DNA of 64,000 bases, taken from the NCBI GenBank assembly GCA_019119615.1, contig DWWQ01000040.1, positions 17,287-81,286 on the forward strand, in the 5' to 3' direction. Positions within the stretch are counted from its first letter, which is position 1, and the number at the start of each line of letters is the position of its first letter. Shown one piece after another: positions 16,649 to 26,674 of the stretch. The notes under the pieces are model-generated. The model was not told where the DNA came from, made no database searches, and saw only the letters and a list, made by a program, of their open reading frames with translations. The stretch is from Candidatus Alistipes stercoravium (GTDB taxonomy: Bacteria > Bacteroidota > Bacteroidia > Bacteroidales > Rikenellaceae). A program made the translations under genes and the position numbers.

Positions 16649-17741
16649 TATGGGAGGATTCTGGTCATTTGTCAAAAAGGAGACGCTGCACATCCTGCGT
16701 GATCCGCGTACGATGCTCATCGTGCTCGGCATGCCCGTCGTGCAGCTGCTGCTGTTCGGTTTCGCCATCTCGACCGAGGTGAACAACATCGATGTGGCCA
16801 TCGTTGCGCCGCACCCTTCCGAGGCTGTGCGCCAGTGCGTCGCCCGCCTGGAGGCGAACCCTTACTTCACCCTGCGGGGCGGTATCTCCGGAGCGGAGAT
16901 CGACCGTACGCTGCGCCGCGGCGATGCGGAGGCCGTCGTGGTCTTCGCCGCGGATTTCGACCGCCGCATGGAGCGCCTCGCACGCGGCGAGGATGGCCGG
17001 GCTGCCATCCAGCTCGTCATGGATGCCTCGAACACCAATACGGCCCTTGCGGGCGCCGCCTACCTGCGTCAGGCGCTTCTTCCGTCGCGTCCCGAGGCGC
17101 TGTCCGTGGAGACGCGCCTGCTCTACAATCCGCAGATGAAGAGCGCCTACAACTTCGTTCCGGGCATCATGGGACTGATCTTCATCGTCATCTGCGCCAT
17201 CATGACCTCCGTGTCGATCGTGCGCGAGAAGGAGACCGGCACGATGGAGGTGCTGCTCGTCTCCCCCGTGCGGCCGATCCGCATCATTCTGGCCAAGATG
17301 ATCCCCTACTTCGTTCTTTCGTGTCTGGATCTGGTTACGATCCTGCTGCTGGCCCGTTATGTGCTGGGAGTTCCGATGTCGGGCAGCATCGTCGGCATCG
17401 TCTCCACGTCGCTGCTCTACCTGGCCCTCGCCCTGGCCCTCGGGCTCTTCATTTCGACGACGGCCGACCGTCAGATTACGGCGCTCATTATCTCGACCAT
17501 GCTGATGCTCCTGCCGCTGATCATGCTCTCGGGAATGGTCTTCCCGATCGAGAACATGCCGTGGATCCTGCGCACGCTTTCGTGCATCATCCCGGCCCGC
17601 TGGTATATCGACGCCATCCGCAAGCTGATGATCGAGGGGCTCCCCTTTGCGGCCGTCGCCCGGGATTTCCTCATCCTTGCGGGCATGACCCTCGCGCTGG
17701 TCGTCGTCGCCCTGAAGAAGTTCAACGATAAACTCGAATGA
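16641..17741 (+). CDS. ABC-2 type exporter permease (YbhS/YbhR-like)
   Basis: 366 residues. One N-terminal TM helix (TMLIVLGMPVVQLLLFGFAI), a periplasmic domain of about 140 residues, then five TM helices, with the conserved EKETGTMEVLLVSPVRP coupling segment after the second helix. This is the DrrB/YbhR topology. It forms the membrane pore with the next gene product and is powered by the two ATPases upstream. The start GTG/ATG region overlaps the ATPase gene by 8 nt, and the end overlaps the next gene by 4 nt. Confidence 0.92.
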   Translation: MNDMGGFWSFVKKETLHILRDPRTMLIVLGMPVVQLLLFGFAISTEVNNIDVAIVAPHPSEAVRQCVARLEANPYFTLRGGISGAEIDRTLRRGDAEAVVVFAADFDRRMERLARGEDGRAAIQLVMDASNTNTALAGAAYLRQALLPSRPEALSVETRLLYNPQMKSAYNFVPGIMGLIFIVICAIMTSVSIVREKETGTMEVLLVSPVRPIRIILAKMIPYFVLSCLDLVTILLLARYVLGVPMSGSIVGIVSTSLLYLALALALGLFISTTADRQITALIISTMLMLLPLIMLSGMVFPIENMPWILRTLSCIIPARWYIDAIRKLMIEGLPFAAVARDFLILAGMTLALVVVALKKFNDKLE

Positions 17742-17743
17742 CC

Positions 17744-18847
17744 ATGCGTACACTTTTCGTCTTGCTCGACAAGGAGTTCCGGCAGTTTTTTCGCAACCCG
17801 TTCCTGCCGCGGATGGTCATCCTCTTTCCGGTGATGGTGATGCTCGTCATGCCGTGGGTTACGACGATGGATATCCGGCATATCGGCGTCGCGGTCGTCG
17901 ATCTTGACCGTTCGGAGGCGTCGCGGCGCATCGTGCAGAAGATCCGGGCTTCGGAATATTTCACGCTCGACGGCCTTTCGGAGAGTTATGCCGCGTCGCT
18001 GGAGGACCTGGAGGCGGGGCGTGTCGATGCCATTCTGGAGGTTCCCGACGGTTTCGGCGAGTCGCTCGTCGGAGAAAGTCCCGCCCGGCTCCGCATCGCC
18101 GCCAACGGTGTCAATGCCACGAAGGGATCGCTCGGTACGCAGTATTTGGTGCAGACGGTCTCGTCGGCCGTTGCGGAATTGCGCGACGAACGGGGTCTTC
18201 CGCCGGCGACGGACCCCGTCGTTGTCGAGAATCGCTACAATCCGACGCTCGAATACCGCAACTACATGATCCCCGCGTTGATGATCATGCTGATGATCAT
18301 GATCTGCGGCTTCCTCCCGGCCCTGAATCTGGTGGGCGAGAAGGAGACGGGCACCATCGAGCAGATCAACGTAACGCCTGTCGGTTCGTTTACCTTCACG
18401 CTGGCCAAGCTGATCCCCTACTGGATCATCGGTCTGGTGGTGCTGACGCTGGCCATGCTGCTGGCGGCTGTGATCTACGGCCTGACGCCGGTCGGATCGC
18501 CCGGATGCATCTATTTGGCCGCCGTCCTCTTTATTTTCGTCATGTCGGGCTTCGGCATCAACGCCGCGAACTTCTCCGATACGATGCAGCAGACCATGTT
18601 CGGGATGTTCTTCTTCGTGATGATCTTCATTCTGATGAGCGGTCTCATCACGCCGATCTCCTCGATGCCCGAGTGGGCGCAGCGGATCACCTGGTTCCTG
18701 CCACCCCGCTACTTCATCGACATCATGCGGGCCGTCTACCTGCGGGGCGCCGCGTTGGCGGACCTGCGCTTCGAATACGGCATCCTGCTGCTTTTCGCCG
18801 TGCTGTTCAACCTTGCCGCGGCCCTCACCTACCGCAAACGCTCCTGA
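17744..18847 (+). CDS. ABC-2 type exporter permease (YbhR/YbhS-like)
   Basis: 367 residues from the second ATG (an alternative ATG lies at 17738 within the overlap with the previous gene). It has the same layout as its neighbour: N-terminal TM (RMVILFPVMVMLVMPWV), a periplasmic part of about 150 residues, five TM helices, and the coupling motif GEKETGTIEQINVTPVG. It completes the permease heterodimer. Last gene of the operon; no obvious terminator follows before the promoter of the next gene. Confidence 0.92.
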   Translation: MRTLFVLLDKEFRQFFRNPFLPRMVILFPVMVMLVMPWVTTMDIRHIGVAVVDLDRSEASRRIVQKIRASEYFTLDGLSESYAASLEDLEAGRVDAILEVPDGFGESLVGESPARLRIAANGVNATKGSLGTQYLVQTVSSAVAELRDERGLPPATDPVVVENRYNPTLEYRNYMIPALMIMLMIMICGFLPALNLVGEKETGTIEQINVTPVGSFTFTLAKLIPYWIIGLVVLTLAMLLAAVIYGLTPVGSPGCIYLAAVLFIFVMSGFGINAANFSDTMQQTMFGMFFFVMIFILMSGLITPISSMPEWAQRITWFLPPRYFIDIMRAVYLRGAALADLRFEYGILLLFAVLFNLAAALTYRKRS

Positions 18848-18925
18848 AGCTGCGACCGGCAGTCCGAATGATACGCCGAACGGATCATGCATCGCCGGAT
18901 TCGGCGGCAGGTATCGGAAATTTCG

Positions 18926-18934
18926 TATATTTGC
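18926..18934 (+). promoter_or_regulatory. Putative -7 box for the choloylglycine hydrolase gene
   Basis: TATATTTGC matches the Bacteroidetes -7 element exactly; the -33 region is not clear. It predicts a transcript starting near 18940, separate from the exporter operon. Confidence 0.55.
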
Positions 18935-18937
18935 TTT

Positions 18938-18960
18938 GTCGGAGAAAGGTTTTCTCCGAC
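18938..18960 (+). other. Perfect hairpin at the predicted 5' end of the hydrolase mRNA
   Basis: GTCGGAGAAA (18938-18947) pairs with TTTCTCCGAC (18951-18960): 10 bp, 3-nt loop. There is no T run, so it is not a terminator. It would sit at the very start of the mRNA, 17 nt before the start codon, where it could stabilise the transcript or bind a regulator. Confidence 0.55.
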
Positions 18961-18977
18961 CGGTAAATACATTGAAC

Positions 18978-20060
18978 ATGAAACGAATGAATCTGATGCT
19001 GGCGGTTGCGGCCGCCGGCGTTCTTGCCGCTCCGCAGCCGGCAGGGGCCTGCACGGGAATCACCCTGCGTTCGGCGGACGGGGCACATGTCGTCGCCCGG
19101 ACGATCGAATGGGGCGGCAGCGATCTGAACAGCCGCTATGTCGTCGTGCCGCGCGGCTATGCGCAGCGCTCCTTCACGCCCGGCGGACAGGAGGGCATGC
19201 GCTTTACGGCCCGCTACGGCTATGTGGGCTTTGCGGTCGAACGTGAGGAGTTCGTGGCCGAGGGACTCAACGAGGAAGGCCTGTCGGCCGGACTCTTCTA
19301 TTTCCCCGGGTACGGCGCCTATGAACCCTACGATGCGGCCCGCAACGCCGAGAATATCGCCGACCTGCAGCTTGTGCCGCTCGTGCTGGGCTCGTGCCGC
19401 ACGATCGACGAGGTGAAGGAGCTTCTCGCGAAGGTCTGCGTCATCGGTATCGATCCCCGGGCTTCGACCGTCCACTGGCGTTTTACGGACCTTTCGGGAC
19501 GTCAGGTAGTACTTGAGATCATCGACCGGAAGCCCGTCTTCTATGAGAACGAACTGGGCGTGCTGACCAACTCCCCGGGCTTCGAGTGGCAGCTCACGAA
19601 TCTGAACAACTACGTCAATCTCCATGCGGGCGGCGCCGAAGCGCATCCGATGGGCGGCATTTCGCTCGCAGCGTTCGGTGCCGGCAGCGGCATGCTGGGG
19701 CTTCCGGGCGACGTTACGCCTCCGTCGCGTTTCGTGCGTGCGGCCTTTTTCCAGACTACGGCACCGCAGCAGGCTACGGCACTCGAAGCCGTGCTGCAGG
19801 GTTTTCAGATCCTTACCAACTTCGACATTCCGATCGGCGTGGAGTTCCCTGCCGGACAGATTCCCGCCGATATTCCGAGCGCCACGCAGTGGACTTCAGC
19901 CACGGACCCCGTGAACCGTGTAATCTACTACCGTACGATGTACAACAGCGCCATCCGTTCGATCGACCTGCAGCAGATCGACTTCTCGAAGGTGGCGTAC
20001 CGCTCCGAACCGCTGGACGATGTCCGGCAGCAGCCCGTCTGCCCGATTCGGGTCCAATAA
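18978..20060 (+). CDS. Choloylglycine hydrolase family enzyme (bile-salt hydrolase / penicillin V acylase type)
   Basis: An Ntn-hydrolase that cleaves amide bonds, in gut bacteria typically deconjugating glycine- or taurine-conjugated bile acids. From the ATG at 18978 it has 360 residues: a signal peptide of about 24 residues ending AGA, then the nucleophile Cys directly at the mature N-terminus (CTGITLRSADG). The oxyanion/active-site segments are LTNSPGFEWQLTNLNNY and the C-terminal TQWTSATDPVNRVIYYRT, both typical. The position that is Asp in most members (R-T-x-D-W) is Glu here (ARTIEWG). It is secreted, with its own promoter and a 5' hairpin. Bile-salt versus penicillin V specificity cannot be decided by eye. 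Confidence 0.88.
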   Translation: MKRMNLMLAVAAAGVLAAPQPAGACTGITLRSADGAHVVARTIEWGGSDLNSRYVVVPRGYAQRSFTPGGQEGMRFTARYGYVGFAVEREEFVAEGLNEEGLSAGLFYFPGYGAYEPYDAARNAENIADLQLVPLVLGSCRTIDEVKELLAKVCVIGIDPRASTVHWRFTDLSGRQVVLEIIDRKPVFYENELGVLTNSPGFEWQLTNLNNYVNLHAGGAEAHPMGGISLAAFGAGSGMLGLPGDVTPPSRFVRAAFFQTTAPQQATALEAVLQGFQILTNFDIPIGVEFPAGQIPADIPSATQWTSATDPVNRVIYYRTMYNSAIRSIDLQQIDFSKVAYRSEPLDDVRQQPVCPIRVQ

Positions 20061-20081
20061 ATACGATTCGGTTGCCGATCG

Positions 20082-20113
20082 AAAAAGGGCCGCCCGAATC
20101 CCGGGCGGCCCTT
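20082..20113. terminator. Shared terminator between the hydrolase and lipoprotein genes
   Basis: A perfect 12-bp stem (AAGGGCCGCCCG / CGGGCGGCCCTT, arms 20085-20096 and 20102-20113) between convergent genes. The minus strand has five T after the stem; the plus-strand T run is weak. Confidence 0.8.
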
Positions 20114-20136
20114 GCCGTTTCTGTCGTGAATCTACC

Positions 20137-21111
20137 CTATTCGAAATCGGGGAATTCGATCGTTTCGCTCTCCTCGTTCCAGTCGGTGATCGTGAAATCA
20201 TCGGGATTTCCCTCCGAGATGATCGAGCCGATCACGATATTGAGCGTGAGGAGCGTATTGGCCGAGAGCGACGATCCGAGCGCCTGGCTCAAGTGGTGGA
20301 TCGAGTTGTCGGCCAGCGTGATGTAGATATCCAGCGTCGGGTTCGGGGCCGACGGGAAGAGCATGACCGTCGGGTTGCTCATCGTCGTGCCGTCTTCCGA
20401 TTTCGTGAGACTGAAGCGCACGGTTTTCGTTTGGTTTACCGGCTCGGCGGTGTAGAAATTCAATTTCTCGGCGATGCTTCCGATCTGAATCTTCACATCC
20501 TTGATGTTGTCTCCGAACGGGGCGTTGTTCTTCTGTGTGAGATTGACGATCAACCCGGCGCTTACCCGGTAGAGCGATGCATGGAGGCTCTCGGTGCCGA
20601 CCTTTGTCTCCGCGACGGCATGTACCAGATCGAATACCGGTTTGTAGGTTCCGTCTCCGTAGGGACGCAGGCTGAAATAGAGTGTCGAGAGATCGACGCC
20701 TTCGGTAATTCCCGGCTCGCTCATTTCGGGCGCGTTGTCGATCGGCTCCTCGTGTTTGGGCGTACCCCAGTAAACCATGTTGTAGTTTCCTATCGGAAGG
20801 TGGATCAACCGGTTGTTCTCTCCGAACACATCACCCTGGACGATGGTGTAGAATCCGCTGAAGACGGAGAGTTTGCCATTGTAGTAGTTGCCGAAGAAGT
20901 CGGAGGTTCCCGCAACGCAGGGGAAGACCTCGAGAATACCGGTGAACGGGGCGTCCTGCGCCACCTGTTCGGTGATGCGGGCCGTAATGGCCGGAGTTAC
21001 CAGATTGTCTTCGGTCCCGTTTCCGGAATCCCCGTTCCCGTTGTTATCGTCGTCGGAGCAGGATGCGGCGAAGAGAAGGAGCCCGAATGCTCCCAGAATC
21101 ATTTTTTTCAT
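20137..21111 (-). CDS. Fimbrillin/Mfa2-like surface lipoprotein (tentative)
   Basis: 324 residues. A lipoprotein signal (MKKMILGAFGLLLFAASC) is followed by an acidic linker (SDDDNNGNGDSGNG), the usual start of Bacteroidales surface lipoproteins. Two features recall fimbrillin anchors of the FimB/Mfa2 group: a segment LPIGNYNMVYWGTP, like the LPxGxYxLVxWG strand, and a C-terminal LTLNIVIGS...FTITDWNEE that could be a donor strand. The middle contains alternating beta strands. No partner fimbrillin genes are adjacent, so the role stays open: pilus base, adhesin or stalk subunit. Nested inverted repeats lie in its upstream region. Confidence 0.5.
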   Translation of the reverse strand: MKKMILGAFGLLLFAASCSDDDNNGNGDSGNGTEDNLVTPAITARITEQVAQDAPFTGILEVFPCVAGTSDFFGNYYNGKLSVFSGFYTIVQGDVFGENNRLIHLPIGNYNMVYWGTPKHEEPIDNAPEMSEPGITEGVDLSTLYFSLRPYGDGTYKPVFDLVHAVAETKVGTESLHASLYRVSAGLIVNLTQKNNAPFGDNIKDVKIQIGSIAEKLNFYTAEPVNQTKTVRFSLTKSEDGTTMSNPTVMLFPSAPNPTLDIYITLADNSIHHLSQALGSSLSANTLLTLNIVIGSIISEGNPDDFTITDWNEESETIEFPDFE

Positions 21112-21183
21112 AACCTCGAAATTTTTTGATGGATCGGTTTATGTACGGATCCATGCATAAGTTGTACCAAAGTTTCCGAGGTT
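21112..21183. repeat. Nested inverted repeats upstream of the fimbrillin-like gene
   Basis: Outer arms AACCTCG (21112-21118) and CGAGGTT (21177-21183), with AAA/TTT next to them, enclose about 58 bp. Inside, ATGGATC and GATCCAT form a second perfect 7-bp inverted repeat with a 12-nt spacer (about 21129-21154). The segment sits directly before the start codon of the lipoprotein gene (minus strand). Confidence 0.5.
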
Positions 21184-21223
21184 CGCGGCCTTGTGCCGGT
21201 ATGAGCTTCGCCCTGATGCGGCG

Positions 21224-22411
21224 TTATTGCCGGATCGGTCCGAAGTCCGCGCCCGAGGGCCGCTGGTAGATGCGCAGCCCGAATCGGGGCAGCGAGGCGA
21301 TGAGGTGGTCGAGGATCGTATTCTGGAGCATTTCGAAGGGCAGCCAGTCGGTCTGCTTCGAGAAACAGTAGATCTCTACGGGAATCCCTTCGGCGGTGGG
21401 CTGCAGGATGCGCACCATGCGGAGCATCTCCGGATGGATGTCGGGCAGCGTCGCGAGGTAGTGCATCGCATAGTTGCGGAAGAAGCGGAGGTTCACCGTA
21501 TCCTGCTCCTCGCAGGGAGCGGCCTCCCACCCCTCTTCGGCGAAGCGGGCCAGCTCCTCGGGGGTGCAGAAACGTACCGATGCGGCGTCGATCAGCAGCG
21601 ACCGCTTGATACGGCGTCCGCCGCTTTCGCGCATGCCGCGCCAGTTCTGGAACGAGTCGCTCACCAGCGCATAGGGCGGGATCGTCGTGATGGTCTTGTC
21701 GAAGTTCTGGACCTTTACCGTGGTCAGCGATACCTCGGTAACGTATCCGTCGGCGCCGTATTTCGTCATGGTGATCCAGTCTCCCGGCCGCAGCATGTCG
21801 TTGGCCGAGAGCTGGACGCCGGCCACCAGGCCGAGGATGCTGTCGCGGAAGATGAGCATCAGCACGGCCGCCGAGGCGCCGAGTCCTGCGAGGATCGTCG
21901 TGGCGTCGCGGCCGATGAGGATGCTGACGATGAGGATGCCGCCGACCAGCACCGCAACGAGCTTGACCATCTGGTAGATACCCTTGAGCGGGCGGTTGCG
22001 GAGCGTTTCGTGTTCGTTCGAGATGTCGTGGAGCGTATCCAGAACGGTTGAGATGAGCTTCAGTGCGGCCACGATCAGATAGATCATGCAGACTTTCTGA
22101 AGCACGGCCTGCAGTTCGGGCATCTTTCCGCAGGCCAGCGGCAGCAGCATGTACCAGACCAGGGGCGGAATCAGCCGTGCGGCGTCGTGCATGACCTTGT
22201 CCTTGAACAGATGGTCGTCCCAGGTCGCCTTGGTTCGGGCGCTGATGTTCTGCAGAACCGGGATAAGGAACATGCGGAAGAGTCTCGTGGCGAGGTAGGA
22301 TACGAGGAGAATGCCGAGGACAATGGCGATGCGTGCACCCCACTCGGTGTATTGTTCGGCCAGTCCGCTTTCCCGGAGCAGCCGGGCTATTTCGAGATCC
22401 GGATTTTTCAT
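21224..22411 (-). CDS. Mechanosensitive ion channel of the MscS family (YbdG/MscM-like)
   Basis: A turgor-release channel of the inner membrane, 395 residues from the ATG at 22411. It has four or more N-terminal TM helices, then the pore helix region (ILAGLGASAAVLMLIFRDSILGLVAGVQLSANDMLRPGDWI), which matches the MscS TM3/beta-domain junction, and a cytoplasmic C-terminal domain. The pattern QLSANDMLRPGDWITMTKYGADGYVTEVSLTTVKV is that of the YbdG branch. Longer in-frame readings upstream run through the tRNA gene and are artefacts. Promoter 22458-22488. Confidence 0.92.
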   Translation of the reverse strand: MKNPDLEIARLLRESGLAEQYTEWGARIAIVLGILLVSYLATRLFRMFLIPVLQNISARTKATWDDHLFKDKVMHDAARLIPPLVWYMLLPLACGKMPELQAVLQKVCMIYLIVAALKLISTVLDTLHDISNEHETLRNRPLKGIYQMVKLVAVLVGGILIVSILIGRDATTILAGLGASAAVLMLIFRDSILGLVAGVQLSANDMLRPGDWITMTKYGADGYVTEVSLTTVKVQNFDKTITTIPPYALVSDSFQNWRGMRESGGRRIKRSLLIDAASVRFCTPEELARFAEEGWEAAPCEEQDTVNLRFFRNYAMHYLATLPDIHPEMLRMVRILQPTAEGIPVEIYCFSKQTDWLPFEMLQNTILDHLIASLPRFGLRIYQRPSGADFGPIRQ

Positions 22412-22457
22412 GGTTTGCAGTAACTTTTGCTGCGCCCTTGCTGCGCTGCATTTCCGA

Positions 22458-22488
22458 CAAAGGTACGACCGGAAAAACGAATCTGCAA
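22458..22488 (-). promoter_or_regulatory. Promoter of the MscS-family gene
   Basis: On the minus strand TTG (22486-22488), 20 nt, then TACCTTTG (22458-22465): a good Bacteroidetes promoter, placed 47 nt before the start codon. Confidence 0.65.
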
Positions 22489-22562
22489 CTTTCCGTGCCG
22501 GATGGATGCGATTCCGGCCGAAGAAACGGCTCCGAAATGCTTCAAAAAGGCGGAATAATAAG

Positions 22563-22601
22563 AAAAATGTCTTGCATATCAACGATATGCAAGACATTTT
22601 T
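22563..22601 (-). terminator. Long perfect hairpin terminator downstream of tRNA-Gly
   Basis: An 18-bp perfect stem (22563-22580 with 22584-22601) closed by a 3-nt loop, with A5 and T5 at the stem ends, so it can terminate in either direction. It lies 35 nt past the tRNA 3' end. Confidence 0.85.
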
Positions 22602-22635
22602 CCTGCCTGACCATCCCCACACTCGGGGCTTTTTG

Positions 22636-22708
22636 AGCGGAAAACGGGATTCGAACCCGCGACCCTCAGCTTGGGAAGCTGATGCTCTACCGACTGAGCT
22701 ATTTCCGC
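22636..22708 (-). tRNA. tRNA-Gly (anticodon CCC)
   Basis: A 73-nt cloverleaf on the minus strand. The acceptor stem is GCGGAAA / TTTCCGC with discriminator T. D-arm AGCTCAGTCGGTAGAGC, anticodon stem TCAGC/GCTGA with loop TTCCCAA (anticodon CCC, reads GGG), and T-arm GCGGG-TTCGAAT-CCCGT. No CCA is encoded. The following hairpin ends the transcript. Confidence 0.95.
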
Positions 22709-22771
22709 AGTTACGGAGTACAAAGATACTCCGCTTTTCCGATATTGCAAACGCCGGCGGCGAAAAAATAC

Positions 22772-24679
22772 CTATCCGAGGAGTTTTTCCAGCGATGCCA
22801 GGTTGCGGGGGTTCTTCAGCGCCTTGCCTTCGGGCGTGTAGAGATAGGCGACGCGCTCCTTGAAATGCTCCTCGACCTTGCTGCGAACGATCTTCATGGT
22901 GCTGTTCACCAGTCCGTTCTGTTCGGTGAAGGCCTCGTCCACGATCGCCAGACCTGCCGGCAGCCACCGTTCGGGGAACTCTCCGGCATGGGTGCCTCCT
23001 GCACGGTAGCTGTCGATCTCCGCGCCGAGCAGCTCCGCGGCCTTTGCGGCACGCTCCTCGGGTGCGATGCCCCGGGCCGCAAGTTCGCGGCGCAATGCCT
23101 CGGCATTGGGCACGACGATGGCGCCGGTGAAGGGATCCTGGTTGTTGTGGATCAGTATCTGGTCGATGTAGGGCGACTGATCCACGATCGCCTCCTCCAT
23201 CCCTTCGGGGCTGTATTTCTCGCCGTCCGAGGCGATAAGCAGGCTCTTGAAACGCCCCAGCACATAGAGAAACTCGTCCTCCGAGACATAACCCATGTCG
23301 CCCGTATGAAGCCATCCGTCGCGGACGGTCTCGGCCGTTGCCTCGGGATTTTTCCAGTATCCGGCCATGACGTTCTCGCCGCGGATGACGATCTCGCCCT
23401 TCGTGCCCCGGGGAACTTCGCGGCCCTCCTCGTCGAGGATCTTCAGGTCGAGCGGGATGAGGATCTTTCCCGAAGAGCCGAAACGGTGCCAGTGGTATTT
23501 GGGCGAGTTGGTCGAAATGACGGGCGTCGCTTCCGAGAGTCCGTATCCCTGGAACATCGGGATGCCGATGGCGTAGAAGAAGCGCTGGAGCTCCGTGTCG
23601 AGCAATGCGCCTCCTCCGACGAAGAACTCCATGCAGCCGCCGAAGGCTTCGCGGACCTTGCGGAAGAGCAGCGCGTCGAAGATGCCCACGGCCGGAGCCA
23701 GCATGATGCGCCAACCGCGCCCCTTGCCGTATCCGTCCTGGTTGTAAGCATAGGCCGTGCGGAGCGCCAGGCGGAACAACCGTTCGGTGAAGCGTCCCTT
23801 GGCGCGTATCGAGCTTTCGATGTTCTTGCGGAAATTCTTGGCCAGCGCCGGCACCGACAGCAGGAAGTGCGGCTGCACCTCGCGGATGTTCTGCGGGATG
23901 TTCTTGAGCGTCTCCATGGGGGTGGCCCCGATCTGCACGGTCGCTACCGAGGCGCCGCAGGCGATCATGATGTAGAACCCTACGACATGGGCGAAACAGT
24001 GGTCCAGCGGCAGGATGATGAGCGTGCGGTAGTGCGGCGGGATGTCGATGCGCGAGAGCGACTGCTCGACATTGGCCGTATAGTTGCGGTGCGTGAGCAC
24101 GACACCCTTCGGGTCGGCCGTCGTTCCCGAGGTATAGGTGATCGTTGCGTAGTCGTCGTTCCGGATGGCCTGTCCGATGCGGAGGAACTCCTCGCGGTTT
24201 TTGGCCAGGTATTCGCGGCCCAGCCGCTTGAGGGTGCCGAAGGCGGTCTCCCCCGCTTCGAGGGGCAGGTGCCCGAAGACGATGATATGCTCGACCTGCG
24301 GCAGTTCGTGCCGGATGCGGCGGATCTTCGGCAGCTGGTATTTCGAGACGAAAAGCGCCTTGACCTCGGCGTGGCGCAGGCGGAAGAGCAGGTCGTTCGA
24401 CTCCTCGAGCTTCACCGAGAGGGGTACGCTGATGGCTCCGGCGTAGAAGAGGCCCAGCTCGGAGATGATCCAGGCGTTGCAGCCTTCGGAGAGGATCGCC
24501 ACCTTGTCCCCGGGGCGGATCCCGAGGGTCGTGAGGCCGGCTCCGACCTCGAGGGCCTGTTCGCGGGTCTCGGCATAGGTTGTGGGCTCGAATTTCCGGT
24601 GCCGTTTTTCGAGCAGGAAGGTCTTGGCGCCGTAGCGGGCCACGGACTCCTCGAACAGGTCGATGATGGTTCTTTTCAT
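22772..24679 (-). CDS. Long-chain acyl-CoA synthetase (AMP-forming)
   Basis: Activates fatty acids with ATP and CoA, at the inner membrane face. 635 residues. Motifs: the P-loop-like YTSGTTADPKGVVLTH (about residues 181-196), GYGLSEATPVIS, the adenylate-binding TGDMGYV, and the C-terminal hinge/lysine region with SDGEKYSPEGMEE. Length and motifs fit the FAA1/FadD15 branch, which lacks a signal peptide and has a linker domain. It lies 22 nt after lepA on the same strand, so the two are probably co-transcribed, although they have no shared function I know of. Confidence 0.93.
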   Translation of the reverse strand: MKRTIIDLFEESVARYGAKTFLLEKRHRKFEPTTYAETREQALEVGAGLTTLGIRPGDKVAILSEGCNAWIISELGLFYAGAISVPLSVKLEESNDLLFRLRHAEVKALFVSKYQLPKIRRIRHELPQVEHIIVFGHLPLEAGETAFGTLKRLGREYLAKNREEFLRIGQAIRNDDYATITYTSGTTADPKGVVLTHRNYTANVEQSLSRIDIPPHYRTLIILPLDHCFAHVVGFYIMIACGASVATVQIGATPMETLKNIPQNIREVQPHFLLSVPALAKNFRKNIESSIRAKGRFTERLFRLALRTAYAYNQDGYGKGRGWRIMLAPAVGIFDALLFRKVREAFGGCMEFFVGGGALLDTELQRFFYAIGIPMFQGYGLSEATPVISTNSPKYHWHRFGSSGKILIPLDLKILDEEGREVPRGTKGEIVIRGENVMAGYWKNPEATAETVRDGWLHTGDMGYVSEDEFLYVLGRFKSLLIASDGEKYSPEGMEEAIVDQSPYIDQILIHNNQDPFTGAIVVPNAEALRRELAARGIAPEERAAKAAELLGAEIDSYRAGGTHAGEFPERWLPAGLAIVDEAFTEQNGLVNSTMKIVRSKVEEHFKERVAYLYTPEGKALKNPRNLASLEKLLG

Positions 24680-24701
24680 GGGTGCGGGGGTTAGGTTCTG
24701 C

Positions 24702-26492
<1,791 letters not shown>

Positions 26493-26513
26493 TGCAAACG
26501 CGTAAAAATACGG

Positions 26514-26522
26514 GCAAATATA
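26514..26522 (-). promoter_or_regulatory. Putative -7 box for lepA
   Basis: TATATTTGC on the minus strand, 22 nt upstream of the lepA start codon. The flanking DNA is AT-rich. Confidence 0.5.
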
Positions 26523-26612
26523 CGAAATATATTTGAAAATCCGGTGCGGGGCCTCCGCATCGCCTCCGCACCTGCCGTTCCGGAAGTTGGAGGATCTATT
26601 CTTGTTCGGGAA

Positions 26613-26645
26613 TTTGTCTTTTCGGATTCAAAAAATTATCTTTGC
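26613..26645 (+). promoter_or_regulatory. Promoter of lysA
   Basis: TTTG (26613-26616), 20 nt, TATCTTTGC (26637-26645): a full match to the Bacteroidetes consensus, 29 nt before the lysA start. Confidence 0.75.
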
Positions 26646-26674
26646 CGCCACAAGGTTAGTAAAGTCAGAAGAAT

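Noticed and set aside
22412..22750. N-terminal extension of the MscS-family protein
   Set aside because: It translates the tRNA-Gly gene and a hairpin; the true start is at 22411 behind a good promoter.
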